Below, piece after piece: positions 25,384 through 33,866 of a stretch of DNA of 64,000 nt. The notes beneath the pieces are model-generated. The model made no database searches. It was given only the letters and a program-made list of their open reading frames with translations, and had not been told where the DNA came from. How positions within the stretch are numbered: position 1 is the first letter of the stretch; each line of letters starts with the position of its first letter. The translations under genes and the position numbers were made by a program. The DNA lies in assembly GCA_002841395.1 (NCBI GenBank), contig PGZM01000010.1, forward strand, positions 1 through 64,000, given 5' to 3'. Source of the stretch: Firmicutes bacterium HGW-Firmicutes-9. Lineage in GTDB: Bacteria > Bacillota > Clostridia > Christensenellales > CAG-138.

Positions 25384-27240
25384 ATGAAAGAACATACTCC
25401 ATCCAAAAAACCAATGTATTATTACGCGATCATTGCGATGATCGCGCTCTTATTACTCAACGCATTCGTGTTTCCGAGCTTGATGCAAAACGAGGTCAAA
25501 GAGGTCAGCTATAACGAGTTTCTCAAGCTGATCGACTCCGGTAAAATCAACGAAGTTTCGCGCGATGATGCCACACAAACGATCACGTTCACCAGCCTTG
25601 ACGGCGACAAAACGCTTTATTACAAAACCGGCATCTGGCCGGATGACACGCTGGTTTCCCGTCTCGACAGCGCAGGCGTGAAGTTCACCGCGAGCATTCC
25701 CACGCAGGCAAATCCGCTGATGACGTTTCTGATCAGCTGGATGCTGCCGATTCTGATTTTCGTTGCTCTCGGTCAGTTTTTGATGAAGCGTATGCAAAAC
25801 GGCATGCCCGGCGGCGTGGGAAACGCCCTCTCCTTTGGCAAAGCCAACGCCAAGATCTATGTTGAGGCGCAAACGGGCAAAACCTTCAACGACGTGGCTG
25901 GTCAGGACGAAGCAAAGGAAGCGCTGTTAGAGATCGTCGACTTTCTGCACAATCCCGATCGCTACGCCGACATCGGCGCAAAGCTGCCCAAAGGCGCACT
26001 GCTTGTCGGCCCTCCAGGCACGGGCAAAACGCTCATGGCAAAAGCCGTCGCTGGCGAAGCCAATGTACCGTTTTTCAGCATCTCCGGCTCCGCGTTTGTT
26101 GAGATGTTTGTTGGCATGGGCGCGGCAAAGGTGCGCGACCTCTTCTCCCAGGCAGAGCAGAAAGCGCCCTGCATCGTGTTTATCGACGAGATCGATACCA
26201 TCGGCAAGAAACGCGACAACGTCATGGGCGGCAACGACGAGCGCGAACAGACGCTCAACCAGCTGCTCACCGAAATGGACGGATTTGACGCACGCAAAGG
26301 CGTCGTGATCCTCGCCGCCACCAACCGGCCGGATTCACTCGACCCGGCGCTGCTGCGTCCCGGTCGCTTTGACCGTCGCATCCATGTGGAGCTACCCGAC
26401 CTGAAGGGACGCACGGATATCCTCAAGGTGCACGCACGCAGTGTGAAGATCTCGGAATCTGTCGATTTTGAAGCAGTCGCCCGCGCAACCAGCGGCGCCT
26501 CCGGCGCAGACCTCGCGAACATCATCAACGAAGCCGCCCTCCGCGCGGTTCGCATGAAGCGCGATATCGTGGAGCAGGCGGATCTGGAAGAGAGCGTCGA
26601 GGTCGTCATCGCAGGCTATGCGCGCAAAAACGCCGTTATCTCGCCCAAAGAAAAGCGCATTGTGGCGTATCACGAGATCGGTCACGCACTGGTCGCCGCC
26701 AAGCAGACCGAGAGCGCGCCCGTGCACAAGATCACCATCGTGCCCCGCACGAGCGGAGCCTTGGGCTACACCATGCAGATCGACGAAAACGAGCACTATC
26801 TCATGACCCGTGAAGAGGCGGAAAACAAGATCGCCACTCTCACCGGCGGCAGAGCCGCGGAAGAGACGGTGTTCGGCACCATCACCACGGGCGCGAGCAA
26901 CGACATCGAGCAGGCGACGCGGATTGCGCGTGCGATGGTCGTGCGCTATGGTATGAGCGACGCATTCGGCATGGTTGCGCTGGAGTGCAACAGCAATCCC
27001 TACCTCTCGCAAGACGGCGCCATGACCTGCTCTTCGGACACGGCGGCGCGCGTCGACGCGGAAGTCATTGCGATTGTCGACAGATCGCATCAGCGTGCCA
27101 GACAGATTCTCAAGGAAAACGAAGTCGCGCTACATAAGCTTGCGGAGCATCTGCTGGAGCGCGAGACCATCACCGGCGAGGAGTTCATGCAGCTGTTGAA
27201 GGACGTTTCTCCCGAAATTCCCGCCGCAGTGATCGCATAA
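25384..27240 (+). CDS. ftsH: ATP-dependent zinc metalloprotease FtsH
   Basis: Membrane-anchored AAA+ protease. 618 residues. Transmembrane segments lie at about 13-33 and 113-135 with a periplasm-side domain between them. Walker A GPPGTGKT is at 209-216, Walker B IVFIDEID near 264-271, and the second region of homology [18 protein letters not shown] at 314-331. The zinc site is HEIGH (430-434), where most FtsH have HEAGH; zinc ligands and catalytic Glu are kept. SNDIEQAT supplies the third ligand. It is not beside tilS or hpt, the usual neighbours, so it may be a second FtsH copy. Confidence 0.95.
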   Translation: MKEHTPSKKPMYYYAIIAMIALLLLNAFVFPSLMQNEVKEVSYNEFLKLIDSGKINEVSRDDATQTITFTSLDGDKTLYYKTGIWPDDTLVSRLDSAGVKFTASIPTQANPLMTFLISWMLPILIFVALGQFLMKRMQNGMPGGVGNALSFGKANAKIYVEAQTGKTFNDVAGQDEAKEALLEIVDFLHNPDRYADIGAKLPKGALLVGPPGTGKTLMAKAVAGEANVPFFSISGSAFVEMFVGMGAAKVRDLFSQAEQKAPCIVFIDEIDTIGKKRDNVMGGNDEREQTLNQLLTEMDGFDARKGVVILAATNRPDSLDPALLRPGRFDRRIHVELPDLKGRTDILKVHARSVKISESVDFEAVARATSGASGADLANIINEAALRAVRMKRDIVEQADLEESVEVVIAGYARKNAVISPKEKRIVAYHEIGHALVAAKQTESAPVHKITIVPRTSGALGYTMQIDENEHYLMTREEAENKIATLTGGRAAEETVFGTITTGASNDIEQATRIARAMVVRYGMSDAFGMVALECNSNPYLSQDGAMTCSSDTAARVDAEVIAIVDRSHQRARQILKENEVALHKLAEHLLERETITGEEFMQLLKDVSPEIPAAVIA

Positions 27241-27255
27241 CCAACGCAAGATATT

Positions 27256-27284
27256 AAGACGGAGTGCTACTCCGTCTTTTTTTA
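27256..27284 (+). terminator. ftsH terminator
   Basis: GACGGAG and CTCCGTC pair across a five-base loop, followed by seven T residues. Confidence 0.88.
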
Positions 27285-27390
27285 CAATTAGATAATAAAA
27301 AAATGTGAAAATCAAAGAGAAGCATTCTTCGCAGTTCCAACTCTCCTGAAAAGAAAAATGTGAAAATATTGTGGAAGCGCATGCGTACGC

Positions 27391-27419
27391 TTGAAAACAG
27401 CCCTCCAGCGTAGTATGCT
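27391..27419 (+). promoter_or_regulatory. htpG promoter
   Basis: TTGAAA (27391-27396) and TATGCT (27414-27419) with a 17-base spacer, ending three bases before the CIRCE element. Confidence 0.7.
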
Positions 27420-27422
27420 AGA

Positions 27423-27449
27423 TTAGCACTCGATGATATTGAGTGCTAA
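27423..27449 (+). promoter_or_regulatory. CIRCE operator (HrcA binding site)
   Basis: Perfect inverted repeat TTAGCACTC (27423-27431) and GAGTGCTAA (27441-27449) with the canonical nine-base spacer. It overlaps the expected transcription start of htpG, so HrcA should repress htpG until heat or misfolding stress. hrcA itself is not in the window. Confidence 0.95.
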
Positions 27450-27485
27450 CAAGAATTTGCATTTCATGACGGAGGCGCACTTTTC

Positions 27486-29366
27486 ATGGCAAAAAAACAA
27501 TTCAAGGCGGAATCGCGGCGCATTCTCGACCTGATGATCGACAGCATCTACACGCACAAGGAGATTTTCCTACGTGAGCTCATCAGCAACGCCAGCGACG
27601 CGATCGATAAGCTCTATTTCCTCTCGCTGACGGACGACAAGGTCGGTAAAAATCGCGAGGATTTCGAAATCCGCATCTCTGCGGACAAGGACAAGCGCAT
27701 CCTGACCATCACCGACAACGGTATCGGTATGACCAAGGAAGAGCTGGACGAAAACCTCGGCACCATCGCCAAGAGCGGCACGCTCGCGTTTAAGAAAGAG
27801 CACGACACCAGCGACGCGGTGGACATCATCGGCCAGTTCGGCGTTGGCTTCTATTCGTCCTTCATGGTTGCGGACGACGTACAGGTGCTTTCCCGCGCCT
27901 ATGGCAGCGACGAAGCATGGCTTTGGGAGAGCGAAGGAAGAGAAGGCTACACGCTCACCAAAGCGGAAAAGCCGGAGTGCGGCACGATCATCACGCTCAA
28001 GATCAAGGCGAACACCGACGACGAGCAGTATGACCGCTTCCTCGATTTCTATAAAGTCTCCCAGCTGGTCAAGCAGTATTCGGATTATATCCGCTACCCG
28101 ATCCGCATGGAGCACACGCACACCCGCCCGAAGAACGGCGATCCCAAAGACACCGAGACTGTCACGGACGACGAAACGCTCAACAGCATGATTCCGCTCT
28201 GGAAAAAAGCCAAGAGCGAGCTGAAGGACGAAGACTACAACGAGTTCTACAAGAGCAAGTTCCACGACTACGAAGACCCGCTTCTGACCATCCACTTCAG
28301 CGGCGAAGGCGTGGTCAGCTACGATGCTCTGCTCTATATTCCGAAAAACCCGCCGTATGACTTCTACGCGAAAGAGTATCAGCGGGGCTTACAGCTCTAT
28401 TCTAGCGGCGTGCTGATCATGGAAAAATGCGCGGACCTGCTGCCGGACTACTTCGGCTTTGTCAGCGGTCTCGTGGACAGCAGCGATCTTTCGCTGAACA
28501 TCTCCCGCGAGCTGCTACAGCATGACCGCCAGCTCAAGACCATCGCCGTCACGCTCAAAAAGCGGATCAAGACCGAGCTGAAAAAGCTCATGGACAACGA
28601 CCGTGAGAAATATGAGCAGTTCTACAAGAGCTTCAAGCTGCCGATCAAGTACGGTCTCTACAGCGACTACGGCATGAACAAGGACTTCCTCTCTGATCTC
28701 GTTCTGTACCACAGCGCGGCGGAAAACAAGCTCGTCTCGCTGAAAGAGTACGTTGAGGCGATGAAGGAAGACCAGAAGCACATCTACTATGTCTCGGCCG
28801 AGACGGTGGAGCGCGCGATGAAGCTGCCGCAGACCGAGCGCGTGCGTGATCAGGGCTACGACATCCTTTGTATGACGGACGATGTGGACGAGTTTGCTGT
28901 GCGCATGCTCGGCACATATATGGAAAAGACGTTTAAGTCCGTCTCCGACGCCGACCTCAACCTCGTTACGGACGAGGAAAAGCGTGCGCAGGAGCGCGCG
29001 CAAGAGGAGAACAAAGACATCCTCGAAGCGCTCAAGAACGCGCTGAGTGGCAAGGTCAAGGACGTTCGCCTGAGCGATCGTCTCAAGAGCTCGCCCGTAT
29101 GCCTGACGAGCGACGGCCCGCTCTCCATCGAGATGGAGAAGGTGCTCGCCAGCATGCCGGTTTCCGACGGTTCAGTGAAGGCCGAGCGCGTGCTGGAGAT
29201 CAACCCCGCGCATCCGGTGTTTGCGGCGCTTGCGAAGCTCACCGCGGACGATACGCGCGTCGGCAAATATGCAAACCTGCTCTACGATCAGGCGCTGCTC
29301 ATCGAAGGGCTGCCGATCGAGGACCCGGTCGCGTTCTCGAATGCAATCTGCGAGCTTATGGTATAA
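27486..29366 (+). CDS. htpG: Molecular chaperone HtpG (Hsp90)
   Basis: Bacterial Hsp90, an ATP-driven dimeric chaperone. 626 residues. The N-terminal GHKL ATPase carries NASDAIDKL, DNGIGMTKEEL and GQFGVGFYS. The middle domain has the catalytic-arginine region around NISRELLQ, and the C-terminal dimerisation domain follows. An ACGGAGG site precedes the ATG. Transcription starts at a promoter overlapped by a CIRCE element. A 25-base near-copy of the 3' end of the gene lies just downstream (29392-29416). Confidence 0.97.
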   Translation: MAKKQFKAESRRILDLMIDSIYTHKEIFLRELISNASDAIDKLYFLSLTDDKVGKNREDFEIRISADKDKRILTITDNGIGMTKEELDENLGTIAKSGTLAFKKEHDTSDAVDIIGQFGVGFYSSFMVADDVQVLSRAYGSDEAWLWESEGREGYTLTKAEKPECGTIITLKIKANTDDEQYDRFLDFYKVSQLVKQYSDYIRYPIRMEHTHTRPKNGDPKDTETVTDDETLNSMIPLWKKAKSELKDEDYNEFYKSKFHDYEDPLLTIHFSGEGVVSYDALLYIPKNPPYDFYAKEYQRGLQLYSSGVLIMEKCADLLPDYFGFVSGLVDSSDLSLNISRELLQHDRQLKTIAVTLKKRIKTELKKLMDNDREKYEQFYKSFKLPIKYGLYSDYGMNKDFLSDLVLYHSAAENKLVSLKEYVEAMKEDQKHIYYVSAETVERAMKLPQTERVRDQGYDILCMTDDVDEFAVRMLGTYMEKTFKSVSDADLNLVTDEEKRAQERAQEENKDILEALKNALSGKVKDVRLSDRLKSSPVCLTSDGPLSIEMEKVLASMPVSDGSVKAERVLEINPAHPVFAALAKLTADDTRVGKYANLLYDQALLIEGLPIEDPVAFSNAICELMV

Positions 29367-29416
29367 GCTGAAGTTGTTTCTTTGAGAATTCGCAATCTGC
29401 GAGCTGATGATATAAG
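29343..29416 (+). repeat. Short direct duplication of the htpG 3' end
   Basis: GCAATCTGCGAGCTTATGG and the following six bases, across the stop codon (29343-29367), recur at 29392-29416 with two mismatches in 25 positions. The second copy is outside the gene and non-coding. Confidence 0.8.
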
Positions 29417-29504
29417 TAATATCTGCTAAGGCGGATTGATGCAGTCAAGGTATTTCCGATGTAAGGGGGAAACGCAAGGGCTGTGCCCCGCCCCGTGCCC
29501 TAAC

Positions 29505-29535
29505 AAAATGGCAGGCCGATCGGCCTGCCATTTTT
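29505..29535. terminator. Bidirectional terminator between htpG and leuA
   Basis: A perfect palindrome (AAAATGGCAGGCCGAT and its complement) with A and T runs on the two sides, between convergent genes. Confidence 0.85.
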
Positions 29536-29549
29536 GTGTGCTTGTCAGT

Positions 29550-31241
29550 TTAGATAATCTCCATACGCTTCGCGCGGTTGATCGCGGAGAGGATGCCGCG
29601 AAGCGGAGCAAGACTGATGTTGTGCGAAATGCCGACGCCGAAGACGTCCTTGCCGTTCATCGCGCGCAGGTGGATGTACGCCACCGCCTTGGAGTCCGAG
29701 CCGGCGTGAATCGCATGTTCGCTGTAGTCCACAAACGTGAATTTGTCCATCTTTTGCCCGCGGATGGCGTTGAAGAATGCGTCGATGGGTCCGTTGCCTT
29801 CTCCGACGACGTCAAACGTCGTGTCCTTATGCGCCAGCGTGCCGGAGAACGTCACGTGGGAGTTGCCCTCCGCGTCCGTGGTCTCATTGAACGAGTGCTT
29901 GATCATGCGGTACGGCGCGTTGATGTCCACGTACTCCGCCATAAACAGATCGTAGATACGATCCGGCTTGAGCTCCTTGCCAATGCGGTCGGTCTCCTTC
30001 TGTACCACGGAACCGAACTCCGGATGCATCGCCTTCGGCAGGTCGAAGTCGAAGTTCTGCTGCATGATGAACGCGGCGCCCCCTTTGCCGGACTGGCTGT
30101 TGATGCGGATGATCGGCTCATACTGCCGCCCGACGTCCGCGGGATCGATGGGCAGGTACGGCACCTCCCAGAAGTCCGTTTTGGTCTTCTTCATGTATTG
30201 AAAGCCCTTATTGATCGCGTCCTGATGCGAGCCGGAGAACGCGGTGAACACGAGCTCGCCCGCATACGGCTGCCGTTCGCCGATCTTCATCTTGGTGACG
30301 CTCTCGTAGACTTCCTTGATCTTGTTGATGTCCGAAAAGTCCAGCTTCGGGTCGATCCGCTGCGTGTAGAGGTTCATCGCCAGCGTGACGAGGTCTACAT
30401 TGCCCGTGCGCTCGCCGTTGCCAAAGAGCGTTCCCTCGACGCGATCCGCGCCCGCGAGCAGACCCAGCTCCGCGGTCGCGACGCCGCAGCCGCGGTCGTT
30501 GTGCGGATGCAGAGAGATGATCGCGCACTCGCGGTTGGGCAGGTTTGCGATGAAATACTCGATCTCGTCCGCAAAATAGTTGGGCATGCAGTTTTCTACC
30601 GTGGACGGGAGGTTGAGTATCACGGGCTTCTCTTTCGTTGCGCCCAGTTCTTCCATGACGCGCGTGCAGATATGCACCGCGTTGTCCATCTCGGTGCCCA
30701 TGAACGATTCCGGCGAGTATTCGTAGCGGAGGTTTACGCCGGACGCAATGACGGGCTTTGCGAGTTTTTTGATCAATTGCGCCGCCTCGACCGCGATCTT
30801 GACGATGCCGTCCATGTCCATGCGGAAGACGACCTTGCGCTGGAGCGTCGAGGTGGAGTTGTAGAAGTGCAAGATGACGTTTTTCGCGCCGGAAATCGCC
30901 TCAAAGGTGCGCTGAATGAGATGCGCGCGCGCCTGCACGAGCACCTGAATCGTCACGTCGTCCGGGATATGCCCGCCTTCGATCAGCGTGCGGATAAACG
31001 AAAACTCCGTTTCGGATGCGGAGGGAAAGCCCACCTCGATCTCTTTTAACCCGATGTCCACAAGCGTGTGGAAAAGCCGCAGCTTCTCTTCCACGTTCAT
31101 GGGATCGACCAGCGCCTGGTTTCCGTCCCGCAGATCGACCGAGCACCACGCGGGTGCCTGTGTGATTGTGCGATCCGGCCATCTGCGCTTTTGCATCGGG
31201 ATCGGCTCAAACGGGATGTACTTTTCAAACGAACTGTGCAT
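29550..31241 (-). CDS. leuA: 2-isopropylmalate synthase
   Basis: First committed step of leucine synthesis: condenses acetyl-CoA with 2-ketoisovalerate. 563 residues, the longer LeuA type. The N-terminal TIM barrel has the metal-binding DLRDGNQAL near 36-44 and the HPHNDRGCGVATAEL pattern. The C-terminal regulatory LeuA dimer domain covers roughly 430-563 and is the usual site of leucine feedback. No other leu gene is nearby. A GAGGAGG site precedes the ATG. A T-box leader and a consensus promoter lie upstream, so expression responds to uncharged tRNA-Leu. Confidence 0.96.
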   Translation of the reverse strand: MHSSFEKYIPFEPIPMQKRRWPDRTITQAPAWCSVDLRDGNQALVDPMNVEEKLRLFHTLVDIGLKEIEVGFPSASETEFSFIRTLIEGGHIPDDVTIQVLVQARAHLIQRTFEAISGAKNVILHFYNSTSTLQRKVVFRMDMDGIVKIAVEAAQLIKKLAKPVIASGVNLRYEYSPESFMGTEMDNAVHICTRVMEELGATKEKPVILNLPSTVENCMPNYFADEIEYFIANLPNRECAIISLHPHNDRGCGVATAELGLLAGADRVEGTLFGNGERTGNVDLVTLAMNLYTQRIDPKLDFSDINKIKEVYESVTKMKIGERQPYAGELVFTAFSGSHQDAINKGFQYMKKTKTDFWEVPYLPIDPADVGRQYEPIIRINSQSGKGGAAFIMQQNFDFDLPKAMHPEFGSVVQKETDRIGKELKPDRIYDLFMAEYVDINAPYRMIKHSFNETTDAEGNSHVTFSGTLAHKDTTFDVVGEGNGPIDAFFNAIRGQKMDKFTFVDYSEHAIHAGSDSKAVAYIHLRAMNGKDVFGVGISHNISLAPLRGILSAINRAKRMEII

Positions 31242-31283
31242 GGTGAAATTTCCTCCTCTTTCGCATCGCGGTCAGAGGGAAAC

Positions 31284-31317
31284 AAAAAACCCCTGACCAA
31301 ACTATCTTGGTCAGGGG
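31284..31317 (-). terminator. Terminator of the leuA T-box leader
   Basis: CCCCTGACCAA and TTGGTCAGGGG pair, followed by six T residues on the minus strand. It is the OFF structure that competes with the T-box antiterminator. Confidence 0.92.
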
Positions 31318-31560
31318 CGTAGTATACGCGGTACCACCCTGGTTCGGCCTTCGGTTGCCCGAATAGCCCTCATCAGCCTCCAACAAGGCCTGGACCGGTA
31401 ACGGGGTCAATCGTTTTGCCCTAACGCATTCGTTCAGGCAAAAAGCTCCGGGATGAGCCATACACATGGACTGCCGCACCGGCTCGCACCAAACCGCCGG
31501 TTCTCTGAGCGGAAGAAGCCACGTCTTGTTCCCTTCACAGCTTCTGGGGTATATCATATA
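31318..31560 (-). promoter_or_regulatory. T-box leader upstream of leuA
   Basis: The diagnostic T-box sequence AGGGTGGTACCGCG is present on the minus strand (31327-31340), followed by a strong terminator. A long GC-rich stem I with a GGTGCGAG-type distal loop precedes it. In the 3' side of stem I, CTC followed by a purine (in GGCTCATCC) is the likely specifier, matching a leucine codon; this reading was not checked by folding. Confidence 0.93.
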
Positions 31561-31569
31561 TTGTTTGCT

Positions 31570-31598
31570 ATTTTAGCCACTTACACCGCCGTTGTCAA
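31570..31598 (-). promoter_or_regulatory. Promoter of the leuA T-box transcript
   Basis: TTGACA (31593-31598, perfect) and TAAAAT (31570-31575) on the minus strand with a 17-base spacer. Confidence 0.85.
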
Positions 31599-31659
31599 GT
31601 AAAAAAATGCAAACACTCGCAGATTCGCCTGAATTTGGTCGAATACAATCCGATAGTTC

Positions 31660-31688
31660 TTGCTTTGGATACCCCAACAAGATAAAAT
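31660..31688 (+). promoter_or_regulatory. Candidate promoter of mrnC
   Basis: TTGCTT (31660-31665) and TAAAAT (31683-31688) with a 17-base spacer. The predicted start of transcription falls at about 31695, next to the start codon. Confidence 0.5.
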
Positions 31689-31696
31689 AATTGTGT

Positions 31697-32128
31697 ATGG
31701 CCATGATTGATGAAATAAGGCGCGCAACGCAGGCAAAAGCCTGCGCAAACCCGCGGCAATTAGCCCCGCTGGCGCTTGCGCAAATCGGCGACACCGTTTG
31801 CGATCTCTACGCGCGCATCTACCTCAACGACCAGTTCGCGCGTTCGCCGCACGAGCTGCACCTAGCCGCGAGCAAATTTGTCTGCGCGGCGGGTCAGGCG
31901 GCAGCCTACCGCAGGATGGAACCCCACCTGACGGACGACGAAACCGCAGTCTTTCGCCGCGGGCGCAACGCCCACAGCGGCACCATGCCGAAAAACGCCT
32001 CCGCCGCGGACTACCACACGGCGACAGGCTTGGAAGCAATGGTCGGCTGGCTGTTTTTAAGCGGCGCGGACGAGCGGCTCAATGAGTTGATGACGTATTA
32101 TTTTCAACCGGAAACAAAGCCGGAGTAA
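31697..32128 (+). CDS. mrnC: Mini-ribonuclease 3 (Mini-III)
   Basis: RNase III-like nuclease lacking a dsRNA-binding domain, which matures 23S rRNA ends in Bacillota. 143 residues, the expected small size. The catalytic signature AQIGDTVCDLYAR (28-40, Asp32) and the second acidic motif TGLEAMVGWLFL are present, as is the RGRNAHSGTMPKNAS region. No Shine-Dalgarno sequence precedes either possible ATG (31697 or 31703), and the promoter lies so close that the mRNA may be leaderless. The order mrnC-rlmB-sigH is conserved in Bacillota. Confidence 0.92.
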   Translation: MAMIDEIRRATQAKACANPRQLAPLALAQIGDTVCDLYARIYLNDQFARSPHELHLAASKFVCAAGQAAAYRRMEPHLTDDETAVFRRGRNAHSGTMPKNASAADYHTATGLEAMVGWLFLSGADERLNELMTYYFQPETKPE

Positions 32129-32219
32129 AAGCAGCCATAAAACAGACGCGATGTGATCGGGCTAATCCGAGCCAGCATCAAACAAGACGAATTTGAATTT
32201 GAAACGAGGAAATACTTCC

Positions 32220-33866
32220 ATGCCGCAGAACAAATACGGCTCCGGCCACGGTGGCCAGAATAAAGGCTCTTCTCCCCGCTCCGGCGAGAACAAGGGCGGA
32301 TATCCGAAATCCGGCGGGTATCAGGGCAGCAAGCCTTATGGTCAGAAGACCGAAGGCGGATATCAGGGTAAAAAGACCTACGGCGACAAGCCGCAGGGTG
32401 GATATCAAGGTAAAAAGACCTATGGCGATCGTCCGCAGGGCGAAGGCTATCAGGGCAACCGTTCCTATGGCGATAAGCCTGCCGGCACGGGTTATCAGGG
32501 AAAGAAACCGTACGGCGACAGACCGCAGGGCGGCTATCAGGGCAAGCGCGACTTTGGCGACAAACCCGCAGGCGAAGGCTACCAGGGTAATCGTTCCTAT
32601 GGCGACCGCCCGCAGGGCAGCGGCTACCAGGGCAAGAAACCTTACGGCGACAGACCGCAGGGCGGCGGCTATCAGGGCAAGCGCGACTTCGGCGACAAGC
32701 CCGCTGGCGAAGGCTATCAGGGTAATCGCCCCTATGGCGACCGCCCGCAGGGCAGCGGTTACCAGGGTAAGAAACCTTACGGCGACAGACCGCAGGGCAG
32801 CGGCTATCAAGGCAAGAAGCCTTACGATGACCGTCCGCAGGGTGGCTATCAAGGCAATCGCGACTTCGGCGACAAACCCGCCGGTGAAGGCTATCAGGGT
32901 AAGAAGCCCTATGGAGACCGTCCGCAAGGCAGCGGCTACCAGGGCAAAAAACCGTATGGTGACCGTCCGCAAGGAACGGGCTATCAGGGCAACCGCCCCT
33001 ACGAAAAGAAGCCGTACAACAAAACTTCCGCATACGACGACCGCCGCGCGGAGGAAATGCGTCTGCGCGACCGCCTCGTCGAAAACGACAACGAGGCTGG
33101 CGAGCCGGACGAACTCCCCTTCCTCATCCTCGGCCGCAACGCCGTCAAGGAAGCCATCAAGAGTGAGCGCAGCATCGACCGCATCGAAGTCGTCGGAGAG
33201 CCCGATGGCTCTCTGCGCGAAATCCTCGGCTTCGCGCGCGAGCGTAAGCTCGTCATCCGCGAGGTGGACAAGCGCCATCTCGACGAAATCTGCCTGCCGT
33301 TCGGTCACGGCGGCAAACCCGGTAACCATCAGGGCATCGTGGCATATGCCGCGGGCGTTGAATACTGCACCGTTGCGGATATCCTCGCCGTTGCGCACGA
33401 GAAGAACGAAGATCCGTTCGTCGTCGTGCTGGACGGCATCCTAGACCCGCACAACCTCGGCTCCATCATCCGCAGCGCAGAGTGCGCGGGTGCGCACGGC
33501 GTGATCATCGGCAAGCGCAGAAGCGCTTCCGTCACCGCGGCGACCGTCAAGGCTAGCGCGGGCGCAACCGAGCACGTCAAGATTGCGCGCGTGGTCAATA
33601 TCCCCTCCGCGCTCGAAGAACTCAAGCGCGCGAAGCTCTGGGTCGCGGGCGCAGATATGAAGGGACAGTCCATGACCAAGCAGGGGCTTAACGGCCCGCT
33701 CGCGCTGGTCATCGGCGGCGAAGGCGACGGCCTGAGCAAGCTCGTATCGGAAAAATGCGACTTCCTTGTTGCGATTCCGCAATACGGGCAGATCGGCTCG
33801 CTCAACGCGGGCGTAGCCGCCGGCATCCTCATGTTTGAGAAGAAGCGGCAGGACGCGGCGGAATGA
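32220..33866 (+). CDS. rlmB: RlmB/TrmH-family 23S rRNA 2'-O-methyltransferase with a long repeat N-terminus
   Basis: 548 residues, about twice the usual 245-270. From about residue 295 on it is a normal SPOUT methyltransferase: substrate-binding domain (GRNAVKEAI), then the knotted SAM domain with LDPHNLGSIIRSAE, IGGEGDGLS and GSLNAGVAAGI. It should 2'-O-methylate a guanosine of 23S rRNA. Residues 33 to about 263 are 16 tandem copies of a 14-15-residue unit, GYQG-(KK/NR/KR)-x-(Y/F)-GD-(R/K)-P-(Q/A)-G. This region is basic, Gly/Tyr/Gln-rich and surely disordered. The ATG at 32220 has GAGGA upstream; an earlier start lies in AT-rich non-coding sequence. The stop overlaps the sigH start. Confidence 0.9.
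   Translation: MPQNKYGSGHGGQNKGSSPRSGENKGGYPKSGGYQGSKPYGQKTEGGYQGKKTYGDKPQGGYQGKKTYGDRPQGEGYQGNRSYGDKPAGTGYQGKKPYGDRPQGGYQGKRDFGDKPAGEGYQGNRSYGDRPQGSGYQGKKPYGDRPQGGGYQGKRDFGDKPAGEGYQGNRPYGDRPQGSGYQGKKPYGDRPQGSGYQGKKPYDDRPQGGYQGNRDFGDKPAGEGYQGKKPYGDRPQGSGYQGKKPYGDRPQGTGYQGNRPYEKKPYNKTSAYDDRRAEEMRLRDRLVENDNEAGEPDELPFLILGRNAVKEAIKSERSIDRIEVVGEPDGSLREILGFARERKLVIREVDKRHLDEICLPFGHGGKPGNHQGIVAYAAGVEYCTVADILAVAHEKNEDPFVVVLDGILDPHNLGSIIRSAECAGAHGVIIGKRRSASVTAATVKASAGATEHVKIARVVNIPSALEELKRAKLWVAGADMKGQSMTKQGLNGPLALVIGGEGDGLSKLVSEKCDFLVAIPQYGQIGSLNAGVAAGILMFEKKRQDAAE
32316..33008 (+). repeat. Sixteen in-frame tandem repeats of 42-45 bp within rlmB
   Basis: Each unit encodes GYQGxxxYGDxPxG with small variations (types KKPYGDRPQG, NRSYGDKPAG, KRDFGDKPAG). 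Unit types recur in an ordered way, for example the KRDF unit followed by an NR unit and then a KK unit, suggesting that blocks of several units were duplicated. Reading frame is kept throughout. Confidence 0.95.

Noticed and set aside
29436-31049. Long open frame on the plus strand opposite leuA
   Set aside because: It is exactly antisense to leuA, has no ribosome binding site and translates to His/Arg/Val-rich sequence typical of a shadow of a GC-rich gene.
32316-33008. Regular repeats that could be taken for a CRISPR array
   Set aside because: Units are 42-45 bp, contiguous without unique spacers, and keep the rlmB reading frame, so they are coding tandem repeats.
32178-33398. Long open frame antisense to the rlmB repeats
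   Set aside because: It exists only because the repeat is in frame on both strands. Its product is a low-complexity Ala/Leu/Val repeat with no start signals, and the rlmB frame continues into a real enzyme.
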